Shown one piece after another: positions 23,700 to 34,200 of a stretch of 64,000 bases of DNA. The number at the start of each line of letters is the position of its first letter. The stretch's first letter is position 1. The translations under genes were made by a program, and so were the position numbers. The notes under the pieces are model-generated. The model had not been told where the DNA came from and did not search any database. It was given only the letters and a program-made list of their open reading frames with translations. Location: positions 30,042,867 to 30,106,866 of the forward strand of contig CM056580.1 of NCBI GenBank assembly GCA_029721435.1, given 5' to 3'. This DNA is from Gymnothorax reevesii (lineage: Eukaryota > Chordata > Actinopteri > Anguilliformes > Muraenidae).

Positions 23700-24010
23700 T
23701 ATTGTGTGTGCGTGTGTGTGTGTGTGTTTGAGCACCTGTGTGTTGTGTGTGGGAGTGATGTGTGCCAGCATGTGCGTGTGTTTATGCGCGTGTGCGCACG
23801 TGCTTTTGTGGGTGTGTGTGTGTGGGACCTTGTGTGTGTGTGTGTGTGTGTGTGTTTGTGTGTATGAGTATGCATATGTGCATGCATGTGTGCACACGCG
23901 CGTGCATTTGTAAGTATGAGTACGTATATGTGCATGCATATGTATGTGCGCGCGCACGTTTGTGGGAGAGTGCGTGCGTGCATGTGTGTGTGTGTGTGTG
24001 TACACAGTGT
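23700..24010. repeat. long interrupted (TG)n microsatellite
   Basis: About 310 bp of TG-rich repeat with pure stretches at 23709-23727, 23835-23856 and 23983-24000, and CG-containing variants (GCGCGTG, GCGCGCGCACG near 23948). Frames of 69-150 codons here encode only Cys/Val or Thr/His runs. Confidence 0.95.
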
Positions 24011-25124
24011 ACAGAGTGTATTTGTATGCTTTTCAGTCTCAGTCCTGGTAAAAATGGTCACGTGTCTGCAGTCCCCTCCTGGCGGCTCCAGTTAAAGCTG
24101 CACTGAACTCATCACACCCAACAGGGGAGCTATGAGTTACACCGCCTCTGAGACGGATCTCACCTGACCCTGCCGAGCTCCCGCTCGCCAGGAATCACGG
24201 TCATGTGACGCCGCCCTCTGCTTTCATCGCTTTCGTCAAAGCTGATTTGGAGAGAGGGCTGATTGCTGCCGGCTAATCATTTTAGAAACACCTATGGGGC
24301 GAGGTGGATTGGAGCGGGGAAGAATTCTCTCTTTAAACCTCCAGTTTTTGCGTCTGACTGAACTCAATATGAACTCTCTCTTCCGTTTGAAGATTCAGAT
24401 GAAAATACCACTGTACAGTATATAGTGATATTATATAATAAATATGATTGTGGGCATGAGATTTTGTTGTTTTTAGGCCTTTATATTCTCTTGTTATTTG
24501 GTTGCTGTCTTTTGATCACACCATCAGACTGGCTGCATGTGTTTTCGTTTGTGGCAGAACTCATAAGCAGGCCTGTTTGAAGTGAAATGATGAAAACTGG
24601 GCCCATTATTGATTCTCCTTCGTCTGAGTCACGGTAGTTTGTTAAAATGCGGCTGAGTCCGATTGGTGGGGCCGGTTCTGGGGTGCGGGCGTCTGAGCGC
24701 CTCACGCTGAGGGAAGTCTCCTGCTTGGATGCGGCTCGAACTCTGGATCTGAGGGGCATAACAGGAGAAAGAGAGAGATCAGAGAGAAAGGGATAGAACG
24801 GGCTCTTACATGTCGCTTATTTTAACCTCCTTGCCTCCTTCCCTGGCCTCGTTTTCTCACTCTGACAGTTGCTCCCCCTATCAGAGAATACAAGCACCCA
24901 AGGATGGAAGAATTAAGGCAGTGTGTTTGACAATGAAACCAACTTTCTCTCTCAAAGTCTGTTTATTTGTACGATGCACGTACCGATGAAATGCTTCAGG
25001 GAAGAATGCGCATGTTTTGTATTTCCTTTCGATATCTGTGTCAGTCAAGTGATTTAAAGACAAGAACAAATAAAATATACTATAGAATGAACACTTGGAC
25101 GAGGTTAGGAAAAGGTTTAGAAAT
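24011..25124. promoter_or_regulatory. unique block with two CTCF-like motifs
   Basis: Minus strand 24072-24088 reads CCGCCAGGAGGGGAC and minus strand 24206-24223 reads GCAGAGGGCGGCG. Both approximate the CTCF core CCASNAGRKGGCRS. Between and after them is unique sequence with GCTGATTTGG, GGCTGATTGCTG and GGCTAATCATTTTAG (24240-24290). This would suit an enhancer or boundary, but short motif matches are weak evidence. Confidence 0.28.
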
Positions 25125-25330
25125 ATAAATAAACGACTTGGCCAAAAATACAGGGACACCTGCTCATTCAGCATCTCATGCAAAAATCCAAACGCCCAAT
25201 TGCACCTGTAACAGCCTCCACTCTTCAGGGAAGGATTTCTTCCAGATGTTAGACCATTGCTGCTAACATTTGGGTCAGTTCCAGCCAGGAAAGCATTACT
25301 GTGGTCAGGCAGTGATGTTTGGCGATTAGA
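25125..25330 (-). pseudogene. Tc1-like 3' end with transposase C-terminal relic
   Basis: Starts near 25138 with TTGGCCAAAAATACAGGGAC, the terminus of another fish Tc1 family (complement of a 3' end). Minus strand 25330-25200 matches the end of that family's transposase (D-x-LTNAL-x-AEL-x-Q with the following LPRRVEA region), with several stops. Only this end is present. A younger Tc1 element begins about 85 bp further right. Confidence 0.6.
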
Positions 25331-25412
25331 AATGGGTCATGGTTGTCTTTCTAGTTGATCTGAAAAATGTTTATAGTAGTTTTGGTCTCGTTGTAAGCCA
25401 GTCATATTCTTA

Positions 25413-26937
25413 TTCAACCCCAATTCCGAAATAGTTGGGATGAAGTGTAATTGTGAATAAAATAAAAAATACAATGACTTTCAGATCACATGAGCCAATA
25501 TGTTAACAATATAACATAGATAACATTTCAAATGTTGAATCTGAGACATTTTACATTTTTATCCACAAAATGAGCTTATTTCAAATTTTCTGGCTGCAAC
25601 AGGTCACAAAAAAGTTGAAAAAGCAATTAATATATAAGAAAATCAGCTGAAACATTTAGCAAGTAATTCAGTTAACTGGCATTAGGTGTGCAACATGACT
25701 GGCTGTAACAGAGATGTCTTAGAGAGGCAGAGTCTCTCAGGAGTAAAGATGGCAAAACGCTCTCCCATCTGTGAAGTCTTGCGTAAAAAAATTGTTGAAT
25801 ACTTTAAAAACAATGTTCCTCAATGTCAAATTGCAAAGGCTTTGAAGGTCACATCATCGCCAGTGCATAACATCATCAAAAGATTCAGAGAAACTGGAAA
25901 AATCTCTGTGTGTAAGGGACAAGGCCTAAGACTTTTACTGAATGCCTGTGATCTTCCGGCCCTCAGATGCCACTGCATCACACACCAGCATGATTCTGTC
26001 ATTGACATTACTAAATGGGCCCAGGAATACTTCAGGAAACCACTGTAACAATCATCATCCAAAAAGGAAGCCAATGTTGAGCATGATCCAGAAGCGCCGC
26101 CATGTCCTATGGGCCAAGGCTCATTTAAAATGGACTGTAGCATAGTGGCAAAGTGTCCTGTGGTCAGACGAGTCCAAATTTGACATTCTTGTTGGAAATC
26201 ATGGGCATTGTGTCCTCCGGGCTAAAGAGGAGAAAGACCACCCCTCCTGTTATCAGCATTCATTTGAAAAGCCAGCATCGCTGATGGTATGGGGATGCAT
26301 GAGTGCATATGGTGTGGGGCACTTGCATGTTTTAAAAAGCACCATGAATGCTGAAAGGTATATAAAGGTTTTAGAGCAACATATGCTCCCCTCCAGACGA
26401 CATCTATTCCAGGGAAAGCCTTGTGTATTTCAGCAGGACAATGCAAAACCACATACTGCAGCTATTACGACAGCATGCCTTCGTCGTAGAAGAGTCCATG
26501 TGCTGAACTGGCCTGCCTGCAGTCCTGCTCTTTCACCGATTGAGAACCTTTGGCGCATAATTAAACAAAGTCCATCAAAGGAGACCCAAAACTCTCCAGC
26601 AGCTGGAAGCCTGTATTAAACAAGAGTGGGATCAAATTCCAATGGTTAAACTCAAGTAACAATGCCCAGACGCGTCAACTCTGTAAAAAATAAGAGTGGA
26701 TGCTACACCATGGTAAACAGGCCCCTGTCCCAACTTTTTTGAGACCTGTAGCGGCCATCAAATTTGAAATTAGCTCATTTTGTGGGTAAAATTGTAAAAT
26801 TTCTCAGTTTCAACATTTGCTATGTTATCTCTGTTCTATTGTGAATAAAATACTGGCTGGTGTGATTTGAAAGTCATTGCGTTTTGATTTTTTTCCACAA
26901 TTTACACTTTGTCCCAACTATTTCAGAATTGGGGTAA
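25413..26937 (+). mobile_element. Tc1-like transposon, family A, copy 1
   Basis: Termini CAACCCCAATTCCGAAATAG and the complement CTATTTCAGAATTGGGGT. Right-end inverted repeats reach inward past CAATGACTTTCAAATCACAC, about 100-200 bp in all. A second copy of the same family occupies 41112-44108. The target TA at the left (25411-25412) is displaced by two bases and the right TA is mutated. Confidence 0.88.
25749..26659 (+). pseudogene. Tc1-like transposase, broken
   Basis: Begins MAKRSPICEVLRKKIVEYF at 25749. An N-terminal helix-turn-helix (about residues 1-55) reads AKALKVTSSPVHNIIKRFRE, then a second DNA-binding part up to ITKWAQEYFRKPL. There a deletion of about 45 bp relative to the copy at 41475 removes the region after KPL and gives a stop (26046-26048). 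The catalytic part resumes at 26100-26660: [10 protein letters not shown] (first Asp), [11 protein letters not shown] (second Asp, about 26440), and [16 protein letters not shown] (third acid Glu). In the last motif the usual DW and SPDLS positions are changed to NW and SPALS. Not functional as it stands. Confidence 0.88.
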
Positions 26938-28689
26938 TGTCAACAAACGATGTTTTGGGGCGCAATACGATGAAATAAGGAACACCTTCCCAAACTCGCA
27001 CAAGTGCAGACTTATCCGGAATGCCGTTATATACAAGACCATCAGGAGCCCTAATCATGGTACACTACACCCAGACTAAGGAGTGGCCTCATACTTATGG
27101 ATGTATTGTGCATGAATGTGAATGATAATGTATTTCCATTGAGAAATGATTACACCTATCTTCTGCAGAAATGACAGGACTGGGACATTAATGAGTTGTG
27201 TAAGATATGGAGAAAGCGGATAGAGGCAGGATAAGTGAGAGATGCGGCTTTGACAGGCTGTAATGTCTCCTCTCGTCGTTGCACCTGAAGAGGACATTCC
27301 TTCCAATGGATGAAACAAGGTCATGGGTACTGTTGGAGGAGTCTGTTGTGTTAGTCCTTCTTTAGTGCACTCTTCGCCAAATATTACTTTAATTTTGATG
27401 GGATAGATGTCAAAATAGGAGCCTCCGCTCAGATGTTGCTCATTTAAAGATCTGGCCCTCCAAAGCACCATGGAGTGGAATCCAAGCTGTAAATGAACAG
27501 ATAAAGACATAAGCAGTCGGCAGTGAATACAGATTTGCTCGCAGCACATTTCCCTCACTGCTTGCGGCAGTAAAGCAGAATCTGTTTTTCCGCTGTAGTG
27601 AAAACCACACTGGAAACATCTTAGCACACAGCATTATACTCACTTAAGCAGGCTGTGATACAGTATCCTTACATCTGTTAGGAGTCTTTTAAAGCGGGAA
27701 AATGTGGTAAAAGGGGACGTTTTTGCCCAAAGCACAAATACACACACCGAGAACAAAGTTGCTTTTTTCCCCTTCTCCTCTTCTTCTTCTTTTTTTTTTT
27801 AAAGCGGACAATTTCAACCTGAAACACTAGAGTATTGTGCTTTCATGTGAACAGCTATGTGTCTCTTTACCTCTTCCAGACTAGTTGCAGTTCGGATTTC
27901 TTCAGGCAATTTGTTTCAGGTAACTAGAGCTTTCAAGCAAAATGGCTTTTTTTCTTCCTCTCCCGCTCTTATATATGAGAATTAAGTGTCCTGGGAACTA
28001 TTAGAAAAACGGTGTTCAAGCATTTCAAAATGGTGATGGAACTCCGCATAATGAACAGGTAACTGATCACAGAGGCAGACGGATGGGGTATACTGCGGCG
28101 CTCCACAATGGAGCACAAAAGAAAAAGAAGTTGAGCACAATGTTATCCCGGAGAGTCGTTTGCAATTTAAAAAGCCTTTGAGTCATGTGTTGGTACACAC
28201 CTACAGTATCTCTCTCCTATCAGGACACTTAATGGCTGAAAGAGGCTATTCTGTCGGCCTGTGTTAGCCACTGCTACGCTGAATAGAGTCTGCTCTTGGC
28301 TCAAGACAACATTCGTATAAAATAGGGTTGGTCTTTCGAATGATTACTTTCTCATTCCCCTCCCTAGGGATGTTGTCTCAGATGGGTCTCCTTACTCCTT
28401 TTACATAACCTACCCCCCCCCCCCTTTTCTGTTCTTACTCTCTGTAGGGTACAATGATTTTTTGAGAAACTTTCTCTGCCGTTGTTATTTTTTCTTCTTC
28501 TCCTCTCCTCTTTGTCCCCCTGGCATGAATCCTCTGTTTAGCTTCATTCCAGCATTGCTTTTTCTCCCTCTCTTTCCCCCACATGATTTTCTGTAGGGAA
28601 ATGAGAGAGGAATAAAGGCGAGGAAGGCAGCCTCAGGTAAAAACACTTTATATAGGTCACACAATCCAGGGAGCACTGGAGACGGGGGA
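26938..28689. other. unique stretch, no feature
   Basis: No gene recognised. A 183-codon minus-strand frame (27076-27627) has no domain and no support. T- and C-rich runs occur at about 27785 and 28411-28424. Moderate homeodomain-like content is scattered. Confidence 0.4.
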
Positions 28690-29190
28690 AGGAAAAAAAA
28701 AAGGCGGAACATTATTTTTTATTTTTGGCTGAATTCAGTGATGACTTAAAAACAGTTTCCATTTTGCCACTAGTCTTGTGGAGCACTCGGGGTCCCGGTC
28801 TAGATTTTATTCAGTAGCGGCCCGTACGCGCTAATTAGCATCGACCCAGAGACTGGGGAGCGGAGCTGTGTTGTGAGACGCCTCTATGGCCGCCGGGGTT
28901 ACAGGAGTCAGCATACTTTATTATTACAACAGAAATTCGGCAGAGTATGAAGGATGGCGGGCGATGTAGGGGCAGGAAGGAGCCCGAGACGCACCCATCG
29001 CAAGGTTGTGACCCATATTGTGCTTCTGGGTTGGCTGTAGTTTTGAGCTGCTGCCAATACTGGCATTGTCTGACCGGTTTTTGTATGTCTCTTGAACTCT
29101 CTGGATACAGGCTTTCGTTATCACTGTTTTCATTCATAGTATCACTAGAAATTGTACGCAGAAATGTTGATGATCCATAGGGCATTTCCA
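28690..29190. promoter_or_regulatory. candidate conserved non-coding element
   Basis: Unique block with GCGCTAATTAGCATC (28828-28842, a dyad around TAATTA), ATGGCCGCCGGGG and CAGCATACTTTATTATTAC. The TAATTA palindrome is a high-affinity paired/LIM-homeodomain-type site. Not tested for conservation. Confidence 0.33.
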
Positions 29191-30037
29191 GTCATTATAT
29201 ATTATAAATATACCATATATTCATTGATATTTTAGACCATTAAAGTTCCTGAAAACACTATTGCGCAGGTAAAGGATGAAAGCACTCCAATGGACTTAAC
29301 ATTCTGTGACCAACATGACCAATCAAAACTCATATGAGTGGCTCTCACCAAAACATTTTTACACATTTTACTATTTTTCTATGATAACTTAGTGTGACTC
29401 TTTAATGGCTTTACTGCTCGGAAATACATTATAATTGGCTACCAATACAATTATATAATTTACAGCAAGTGTCAAATGTTTTAACTTTGCGCTCCGATTC
29501 ATCTGGAATAATGTATTGCCTATTATAACCCTGGAATGGCACAGGCTGGGCTGAGAGATTTCGAGTCTCACAGTCTATTGCCGGTATAATGTCAGAAACA
29601 GCCACACATGTGCCCATGCTCAGCTCCGACAAGAGTGAATACATGGAAAATGTGTATTTCTCACCTTAGGCGCTGTCTGCCTGAGTTTCAGTGAGATCGG
29701 ATTCCTCACCATGCAACGCAGTCATGTGACAGGCACTGCTGTCAGAGAGCGTGAGCTCCGGTGATAGGGAGGCCCAGAGACTCGGGTGACAAGCTTCAGC
29801 TCACACCTGAGAAATGAAGGGGCCTCTTGTCCCCATGACACTTTTAGGACCGCGGGCAGCAAGCCCTCAACCCTACGAGCCCTCCTCACTCTGTGCCCTG
29901 ACTTTGGATGATATCATCTCACCTGACAGGTGAATAAATCTCCATGTGTCAAACCGGAGAGGCGCAGGACCTCAGGGCCATGGCCGTGACAGGTCTTAGT
30001 AAAGCTCAACTCTTCACCCCACCCCCTAAACCATAAT
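29191..30037. other. unique stretch, no feature
   Basis: AT-rich left part, GC-richer right part (29660-30000). No element recognised. Confidence 0.4.
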
Positions 30038-30811
30038 GCTGCGTTTCCACTAAATGCAAAACAAATTTTTTGTGCGAACAGATTACATTAAAAGTCAACG
30101 CAAAGACGCGAATACACGCGTAAAGACGCTCGATCGCGCCGGGCGATAGGAAGCATGCGGGAGCCGCGGCGTGACGTGAATGGCTCGCGAGAATGCACGT
30201 AAGTCGCATTTCACTCCACGTAGAAATATTCTTTTGCGAAAAATTTGCGCGAGTTGAGCAGTGTTTTGAACAACATCTTTGCTACTAGCCACAACATTGG
30301 CTAGATAGGCTACCTAGCTTCATATTTAAGCCGCAGTTAGCTGCATTGCTTGAGAAAATGGGAACACTACTTACCTGGCTCGCAAGCTAGCTATGTCAAA
30401 TAACCACTGGATCTGTTTTCCAACAAAATGGAGATCCAGCTCAACATTGGATATGACAACATTATCAGTTTTGTGATTATTTTTATACTCAAGCCAGCAC
30501 AATGTTCATAAAATAGAATGATTTTGACGTTAGCATAGCAACACTAGTGTCGCCATCTGGTTGATGATTTTTGGAGATTGCAAGAAGTACTGGCCCTTGA
30601 GTGTAAACAAGGCTCAACTGGCATTGCTATCAGTCGACGGCGTGAATTTGCGGGTCAATCCTCTTCCAGATTGTTCTCTCATAAATATAAATGGCATCTT
30701 CGCGCAAAGAGAGCAGAAAATCTTCAAAGCGAAACAATAAAAACTGTCCCGCGATCAAACTCACGCAGATAGAGAGGAGAAAGTTTGCCTCGGATTCGGT
30801 GGAAACGTGGC
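30038..30811. mobile_element. long member of a GC-rich hairpin DNA element family
   Basis: Inverted ends GCTGCGTTTCCACTAAAT and (complement of the right end) GCCACGTTTCCACCGAAT. The left 100 bp contains GAACAGATTACATTAAAAGT and CAACGCAAAGACGCGAATAC, which closely match the interior of two short hairpins at 43026-43155 and 46877-47005. At about 770 bp it is the long relative. No transposase is readable. It carries a CTCF-like match on the minus strand (ACCAGATGGCGAC, about 30552). Target duplication not resolved. Confidence 0.68.
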
Positions 30812-30829
30812 TTTAGAGCCCTGAAATAA

Positions 30830-31330
30830 TTTTTTTTTTTTTAATATAAATGTAATTATCTTGTAATTATCTTTTCCGTGGGAGCTCTTTTAAACAAGTC
30901 GCCACATGGTAGGTTTTCAAGAGCTTTGATTTTGGTATCTTACGTCATTCAGCAACAAGAGCTGCATTTATCGCTCTGTGGGTTAATACGGAGGCTGCTG
31001 AAATCCAGAGTCAGCAGAAAGCCAAAAGCGCCGCCCGTCCCCACAGTGCCAGGATCTGTACCTGGCCTGTAGTTACACTCTACCCTATTAACCGGCCTGC
31101 TTTGATCTGCGGTTAATGATATGCAAACCCCACTTAAAGGGGCCTACTCACCGACATCCAGCTCAAGATTCTGTGCGCGCATATCGTTTTCTAATTTCTC
31201 TCGTTTTGTTCCTTAGATGGGCGTATGAAAGGACGGGGTAATGGAGATTTTGAAGAGGAGGGGAGAAAAAAAGGGGAGACGCTTTGCGGATTTTTGATTC
31301 TCTTCCGCACAAAAGGGCATCTCAAAAGAC
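30830..31330. promoter_or_regulatory. candidate conserved non-coding element (strong composition)
   Basis: Contains TGTAATTATCTTGTAATTAT (30850-30869, a direct repeat of TGTAATTATCTT), GGGTTAATACGG (about 30980), CCTATTAACCGG (about 31085), GCGGTTAATGATATGCAAA (about 31110, TAAT core next to an octamer-like ATGCAAA) and CATATCGTTTTCTAATTTC. Such homeodomain/POU pairing is characteristic of vertebrate neural enhancers. The 64-codon frames here are meaningless. Confidence 0.42.
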
Positions 31331-32281
31331 CAATTTCACTGCATTCAACCTGCAGTACATGTATCCTGAAAAAAAGTCTTCATTAGGTCTGATGCCAAAA
31401 AAAAAAATATCAGGGCTGCAGAAAGCTGAAGGTCTACGGGTGACCTTTCCTTGGTTTTAATCATTGAAACTCTTGACAGCTTAATAAGTTGAAGGTGCTG
31501 GATCACAGCCTAACTTAATAAGGCCCACAGCCTAGCCCAGGCCACCTCTGATTGCTCCCATAAGTCTGTGCACATCTGGTGCTATATCCTTGGGTGAGAA
31601 ATATTTTCCATAACTTTCCTTATGCTCAAAAGCCTTCACCAGCCTTTATTAATACTTGAATGATGCAGTGCATTGTGTTTCTTTGTGGCAGTGCCGTTAG
31701 CTTTCCGTAACCCATTCATTACATTTCTGCTTCGCCGTTTTCCCTGCCGAATCGTAGCCTCCACTCTAATGTCTTACTCATTAAATATTCCAATAATTTA
31801 TAAATCATGCCATCATACCTAATTTATCCCCGTGAAGTATACTGTTATATAGGATATGTTCAATCCATACTTTGTGGTTTATTACTCCTATAGATGAATT
31901 GCTCAGTATTTATGACACACATACGGGATATAATTCCATATGCAGTAAAGTCTGTTTTATGGAGATATTGTAGATTTCCCTCTATTCCCAGGCTGAAGCT
32001 GGCGGTGTTACAGATTAATTCTATGTGTTATTGCATCATTTGGTTGGCGTATTAAGTAGAGTCAGTCTTCCTCAAAAATACAGGTGTATTTAAAATGGCA
32101 TCACTGCGTCCCATCGTGATGACGATCGCCTCAAAGTGCGACTTCATCTCGTGTGAATCCATTCATGGGAAAACTTTTGAATCATCAGTCTGAGTACATT
32201 ATTCAGCTTTAGTGCAGCCCCCGTCAGATGTGATTCAGATAAGACTTGAAATTCAAACAGCAGTGTTGGAAATAGATCAAG
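31331..32281. promoter_or_regulatory. unique AT-rich block, possible CNEs
   Basis: Unique sequence at 31480-32180 with CTCATTAAATATTCC, CTAATTTATCCCC and GATTAATTCTATG-type sites and little simple repeat. Unbroken unique AT-rich sequence of this length among many repeats is suggestive of constraint, but conservation is untested. Confidence 0.3.
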
Positions 32282-32323
32282 ATGTGTGTGCGTGTGTGTG
32301 TGTGTGTGTGTTTGTGTGTGTAT
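32282..32323. repeat. (TG)n microsatellite
   Basis: About 40 bp of TG repeat with a TTTG interruption at about 32311. Confidence 0.92.
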
Positions 32324-32708
32324 GTTTTGCACAATTGTGGGGGTGTATGTACGTATGTCGGTCGGGTACAGCATGTGCTTGCAGTAAAAATGCAAGTGAA
32401 CATTGTCATGTATAACACGGTGCCTGTCAAAAACATATCTATTTAACTTGAAAACACTACATTAAACATAATTGTTTTCATTTTTTATGTATTTTTAGAG
32501 TAGCAATATGCTGTTCACCTTCCAGAAAAGCTTCTTTTACAGCCTGCAAAGACAAGAACTATTACCATTTAATTCGCCTCCGTCTTAATACCTTGTGCTG
32601 CTGTAATGCAGTAAATAGGAATGTGATGGCTTTTACTGGGTTGCTATAAGGTGTACAAGCAAACACTCAAACGTACTGAGTGTTCTGAGTGTGAACAAGC
32701 CCTAATGC
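32324..32708. other. unique spacer
   Basis: AT-rich unique sequence between two simple repeats, with no feature. Confidence 0.4.
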
Positions 32709-32734
32709 TCCCCCCCCCCCCCCCCCCCACCCCC
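32709..32734. repeat. poly-C tract
   Basis: About 19 consecutive C then ACCCCC. On the minus strand it is a G-run able to form G-quadruplex-type structure. Length is uncertain, as such runs are error-prone in sequencing. Confidence 0.9.
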
Positions 32735-33018
32735 GTCTCTAGCCCACAGCTGAAGTTTAACCACAGGTGAGGAAGTGTTTGGATCGATACTCGCCTTGTT
32801 TCGCCAGTGTTTGTGCACAATATAATGGGATTGACACTGACAGAGAAACAATGCTTGGGTCTCACGGCGTTGCTGTGCAATCGCCCGGCGTGATACAGAT
32901 TACTGACACCTGACCCAGTATTTAGAAACAGAGGCCCCAATGCACAGAGGGCTTTCCTGAACCGCATTGTCGATTTTCTGTCATCCAGGCAAGAACTCAA
33001 TGCTTTGGCAGACATCTC
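32735..33018. other. unique spacer
   Basis: Unique sequence, no feature. Confidence 0.35.
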
Positions 33019-33059
<41 letters not shown>

Positions 33060-33064
33060 GAGAG
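33019..33064. repeat. (GA)n microsatellite
   Basis: About 23 GA units with one ACA interruption near 33051. A homopurine tract, so triplex-prone. Confidence 0.93.
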
Positions 33065-33640
33065 CTTTTGACACAGGAATCAACTAATATTTTTCCCTTT
33101 TGTCTACTCCCATGCAATTCTTTACGTGATGTAGGCTCCTAAGTGAAGATAAATGAAGTGTAGGCCTGACAGTTTTGCAGCCTTGTCTACTTGTATTTGC
33201 ATTTGTTGCCTGTGCAACCCCCAAAACTGTACTTGCACTTGTTCATGTAGTCATCAGAATGTATTGGCCCTTGACGAAGGCTGGATTGTTTTCACTACAA
33301 TATAGTACATTGAGCTTAAGCTTAATCTGGTCCTGGGTTACCCTACTATATCCCAATAGTGAGTATGGATTCAAAAGCACTTTTTATTTTGATTGGGTTT
33401 GTGATTTACCTTGCAAATGATTTTGAATTAGTAGTTTAAATAATGCAGTAATTTATCAAATGTTAAAAGCTTTTTTCTTTGTGCAATCATTTTTACTTTG
33501 CAAGTTGACTCTCTTTTCTAGGGAAACCTTTTCATAAAGGGTATATAAGTAGATATACTCTCATCAGCATTCAAAATTGAGTACAAAGCGTTTTTGTACA
33601 GGCAGTGGCCCGGACACCTTCAAAGACAAGTTCCGGAAGG
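33065..33640. other. unique stretch, no feature
   Basis: AT-rich, no element recognised. Confidence 0.4.
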
Positions 33641-34200
33641 CTTCCTTCCTTTTGAGCAGCTCTTGCATTTTCAAGCTCATCATTCCTGTTCCTGCTGAAC
33701 TCACTCCAAGATCCTCATCCACACCCTGACCTCAAACAGCTGACTCCGATGCACAGAACCGCATGCTTCTCAATCGCAAAATCAATCCCCCTCTCGCCTC
33801 ACGCTGCGTCTTATCGTCTTGTGCCTTCCGCAAAAGCGAGGGATGTGTTCTTTTTTGTGTCCAGTCGGAGACGTTTTAACAAGGCCGTTGTTTTAGGGGA
33901 GCGGACGGTTTGATGTAGCCGTGAGCGGGTGCGCGTTGCCCCCTTTCTGATTCGCCGAAGCTTTTGGGGCAAGGAGCACACAAGAGGAGCCTGTGTGAGC
34001 GTTTCATATCTCCGCTGCTCTTTCCAAACGGAGGGAGATTTATATGTAAATTGCCTATTAGGTTTTTTTTTTACGCATGAAGCCACAACGTTCCCTTTTG
34101 TGGCTTTCGGCGGACAATATTCGCCAGCATGGCTGAGTATTACGGCACGATGATCCATGGAAAGCACACTTTTATAGCTCTCCATTTCAGTGAGCGAAGT
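33641..34200. promoter_or_regulatory. candidate conserved non-coding element
   Basis: Unique balanced block (TCAATCGCAAAATCAATCCC near 33770, TCGGAGACGTTTTAAC near 33865, GATTCGCCGAAGC near 33950) without repeats. A 124-codon minus-strand frame (33811-34185) is Lys/Arg/Thr-rich without a domain. Inference only. Confidence 0.27.

Noticed and set aside
23609..24061. 150-codon minus-strand Thr/His-rich frame
   Set aside because: Product of the TG microsatellite.
27076..27627. 183-codon minus-strand frame
   Set aside because: No domain or motif; overlapped by other frames; sequence otherwise looks non-coding.
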